Assembly: GCA_038231615.1 (NCBI GenBank)
Contig: JBBRLA010000393.1
Location: 1 to 8,023, forward strand
DNA from: JBBRLA01 sp038231615
GTDB taxonomy: Bacteria > Myxococcota_A > Polyangia > Palsa-1104 > JAEUJZ01
Reading direction: 5' to 3'
Length of the DNA: 8,023 nt
Positions 7,108 through 8,023 of the stretch are shown here, one piece after another (within the stretch, counting starts at the first letter, position 1; each line of letters opens with the position of its first letter). The notes under the pieces are model-generated. The model searched no databases. It saw nothing but the letters and a program-made list of their open reading frames with translations, and was not told where the DNA came from. Made by a program: the position numbers and the translations under genes.

Positions 7108-8023
7108 ATGAACCGCCTCTCGTTCTTGCGTCGCTTCGCGGCTGACGCCCGCGGCTTTTCTGCGGCCGAGGCCGTACTCCTGGCGTGCGTCCTGGGCGCC
7201 GCCTGTATCGTAGTCGGGCTCAAGCTCTCCCAGGGCGCCGCCACCGCGGCCTCCAACGTCGACGGAGAGATCGCCACCGGTTCGCCGACCCAGCGCGGCG
7301 GGTCGCGACCGCCCCTGGCGTGGAACATCCCGGTCGGGCAGATCCAGAGCGCCCGCGGCATCCAGACCCCGACGGGCACCTGGCAGAACCCCGGGGCCAT
7401 CCAGAAGGGCGGGACCATCCAGACCGGCAAGGACATCCAGAAGGGCGGCGACATCCAGAAGGGCAAGGACATCCAGACCGGCAAGGACATCCAGGTGGCC
7501 GGGGACATCCAGAAGGGCGGGACCATCCAGACCGGCAAGGACATCCAGAAGGGCGGGGACATCCAGAAGGGCAAGGACATCCAGAAGACCAAGGACATTC
7601 AGGTGGCTGGCGCCATCCAGAAGGGCGGGGACATCCAGAAGGGCAGCGCCATCCAGAAGGGCGGGGAGATCCAGAAGGGCAGCGCCATCCAGAAGGGTGG
7701 CGACATCCAGAAGGGCAAGGACATCCAGAGGGCCGGGGACATCCAGAAGGGCAAGGACATCCAAAAGGGTAGCGACATTCAGAAGGGCAAGGACATCCAG
7801 CGGTCGGGGAACATCCAGACCGCCGGGAACGTCCAGACCGCCGGGAATGTCCAGACCGCCGGGAACATCCAGGCGGGCGGGAACATCGCCAAGGGGGGTG
7901 AGATCGTCAAGGCCGGGGCCCTCCAAAAAGCGGGGAACATCCAGAGGGGCGGCGAGATTGGCAAAGCCGGCCAGTTGCAGGGGGTCAGCGCCATCCAGAA
8001 GGGCGGGGCCCTGCAGAAGGGCG
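7108..8023 (+). CDS. Type IV prepilin-like protein with long hexapeptide-repeat tail (3' end beyond window)
   Basis: Open from 7108 to the window edge (305 codons seen, no stop). Residues 1-16 are a basic leader ending DARG. The expected prepilin-peptidase cut is between Gly16 and Phe17, with Glu21 at mature position +5. A hydrophobic helix spans about 22-40 (AVLLACVLGAACIVVGL). A linker (about 43-75) leads into three irregular repeat-like units (IQSARG, IQTPTGT, WQNPGA). From residue 98 (base 7399) hexapeptides run without a gap: 34 complete copies and a cut 35th. The pattern is position 1 Ile (Val/Leu in five), position 2 Gln in 32 of 35, position 3 Lys/Thr/Arg, position 4 mainly Gly/Ala, position 5 Gly/Lys/Ser, position 6 Asp/Asn/Ala/Glu. 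Synonymous third-base changes (ATC/ATT, CAG/CAA, GGC/GGG/GGT) support this frame. I infer a secreted, pilin-anchored solenoid or fibre; no named family is recognised. Confidence 0.85.
   Translation, partial: MNRLSFLRRFAADARGFSAAEAVLLACVLGAACIVVGLKLSQGAATAASNVDGEIATGSPTQRGGSRPPLAWNIPVGQIQSARGIQTPTGTWQNPGAIQKGGTIQTGKDIQKGGDIQKGKDIQTGKDIQVAGDIQKGGTIQTGKDIQKGGDIQKGKDIQKTKDIQVAGAIQKGGDIQKGSAIQKGGEIQKGSAIQKGGDIQKGKDIQRAGDIQKGKDIQKGSDIQKGKDIQRSGNIQTAGNVQTAGNVQTAGNIQAGGNIAKGGEIVKAGALQKAGNIQRGGEIGKAGQLQGVSAIQKGGALQKG
7399..8023 (+). repeat. Array of 18-base tandem repeats encoding hexapeptides
   Basis: The repeats are in exact 18-base phase from 7399 to the window end; the typical unit is ATCCAGAAGGGCGGGGAC. 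Units up to about 7800 are very similar at DNA level. Those after 7800 diverge more (TAGN type, then mixed KGGE, KAGA, RGGE types). A longer unit of 108 bases (six hexads) is duplicated: 7399-7506 and 7507-7614 differ at only 9 positions by my count. The array lies wholly within the coding region starting at 7108, and its right end is not seen. Confidence 0.9.

Noticed and set aside
6897..7598. Minus-strand ORF with Trp-Met-rich repeats
   Set aside because: Second antisense shadow of the same array. It overlaps both plus-strand genes and has an improbable composition.
7185..7772. Plus-strand ORF with His-Pro-Glu-Gly repeats in frame 3
   Set aside because: Out-of-frame shadow of the gene starting at 7108. 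It starts inside that gene without its own ribosome binding site.
6982..7926. Long minus-strand ORF with Leu-Asp-Val-rich hexapeptide repeats (314 codons)
   Set aside because: It is the antisense of the 18-base repeat array; any periodic sequence without stops gives such ORFs. The plus-strand frame has the perfect ribosome binding site, the prepilin signal and the synonymous third-position variation.
7399..8023. CRISPR-like or non-coding tandem repeat array
   Set aside because: Units are 18 bases with no unique spacers, exact codon phase and amino-acid-level constraint, so this is a protein repeat and not a CRISPR array.

Overview
The window is GC-rich DNA from a Gram-negative bacterium, most likely a member of the Myxococcota (myxobacteria and relatives). 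The supporting signs are a DUF4388/PATAN-type regulator with proline-rich linkers and a degenerate J-like tail, a lipoprotein carrying AgmX/PglI-type C-terminal domains, and a house-keeping fmt-rsmB pair in the same tight operon. The species cannot be named from this sequence alone.

Layout. (1) Positions 1 to about 1333 hold the right-hand part of an ISAzo13-family insertion sequence on the + strand. Its transposase is split over three frames: two single-base frame changes separate the N-terminal DNA-binding part from an intact DDE catalytic ORF (332-1267). (2) Positions 1334-6558 hold a four-gene minus-strand operon with gaps of 6, 2 and 6 bases. In transcription order these are a putative outer-membrane or periplasmic lipoprotein with two AgmX/PglI-like domains, a large protein (receiver-like + DUF4388 + J-like), fmt (Met-tRNA formyltransferase) and rsmB (16S rRNA m5C967 methyltransferase). 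The def gene that often precedes fmt is not in the window. (3) Positions 6559-6899 form a divergent intergenic region with a perfect 8-bp palindrome, three CGATCG hexamers and short tandem repeats. (4) From 6900 to the right edge lies a plus-strand pair that looks like a small surface-export locus. A 61-residue Flp/type IVb-pilin-like peptide comes first. A second gene follows 22 bases later; it starts at 7108 behind a perfect AAGGAGGT ribosome binding site and stays open past the window end.

That last gene is the most unusual object here. It begins with a textbook type IV prepilin signal (Gly16 before Phe17, Glu at mature position +5, then a hydrophobic helix). After a short linker it becomes an unbroken array of hexapeptide repeats of the form [I/V/L]-Q-x-G-x-[D/N/A/E]: 34 complete copies plus a cut one, with exact 18-base phasing from 7399 to 8023. 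I infer a pilin-like, membrane-anchored or pilus-incorporated protein with a long solenoid or fibrous tail. I do not recognise this combination as a named family. The stop codon and any C-terminal domain lie outside the window.

The minus-strand operon links formyl-methionine initiation and rRNA modification with two envelope or regulatory proteins of unknown role. The plus-strand pair is independent and divergently transcribed.
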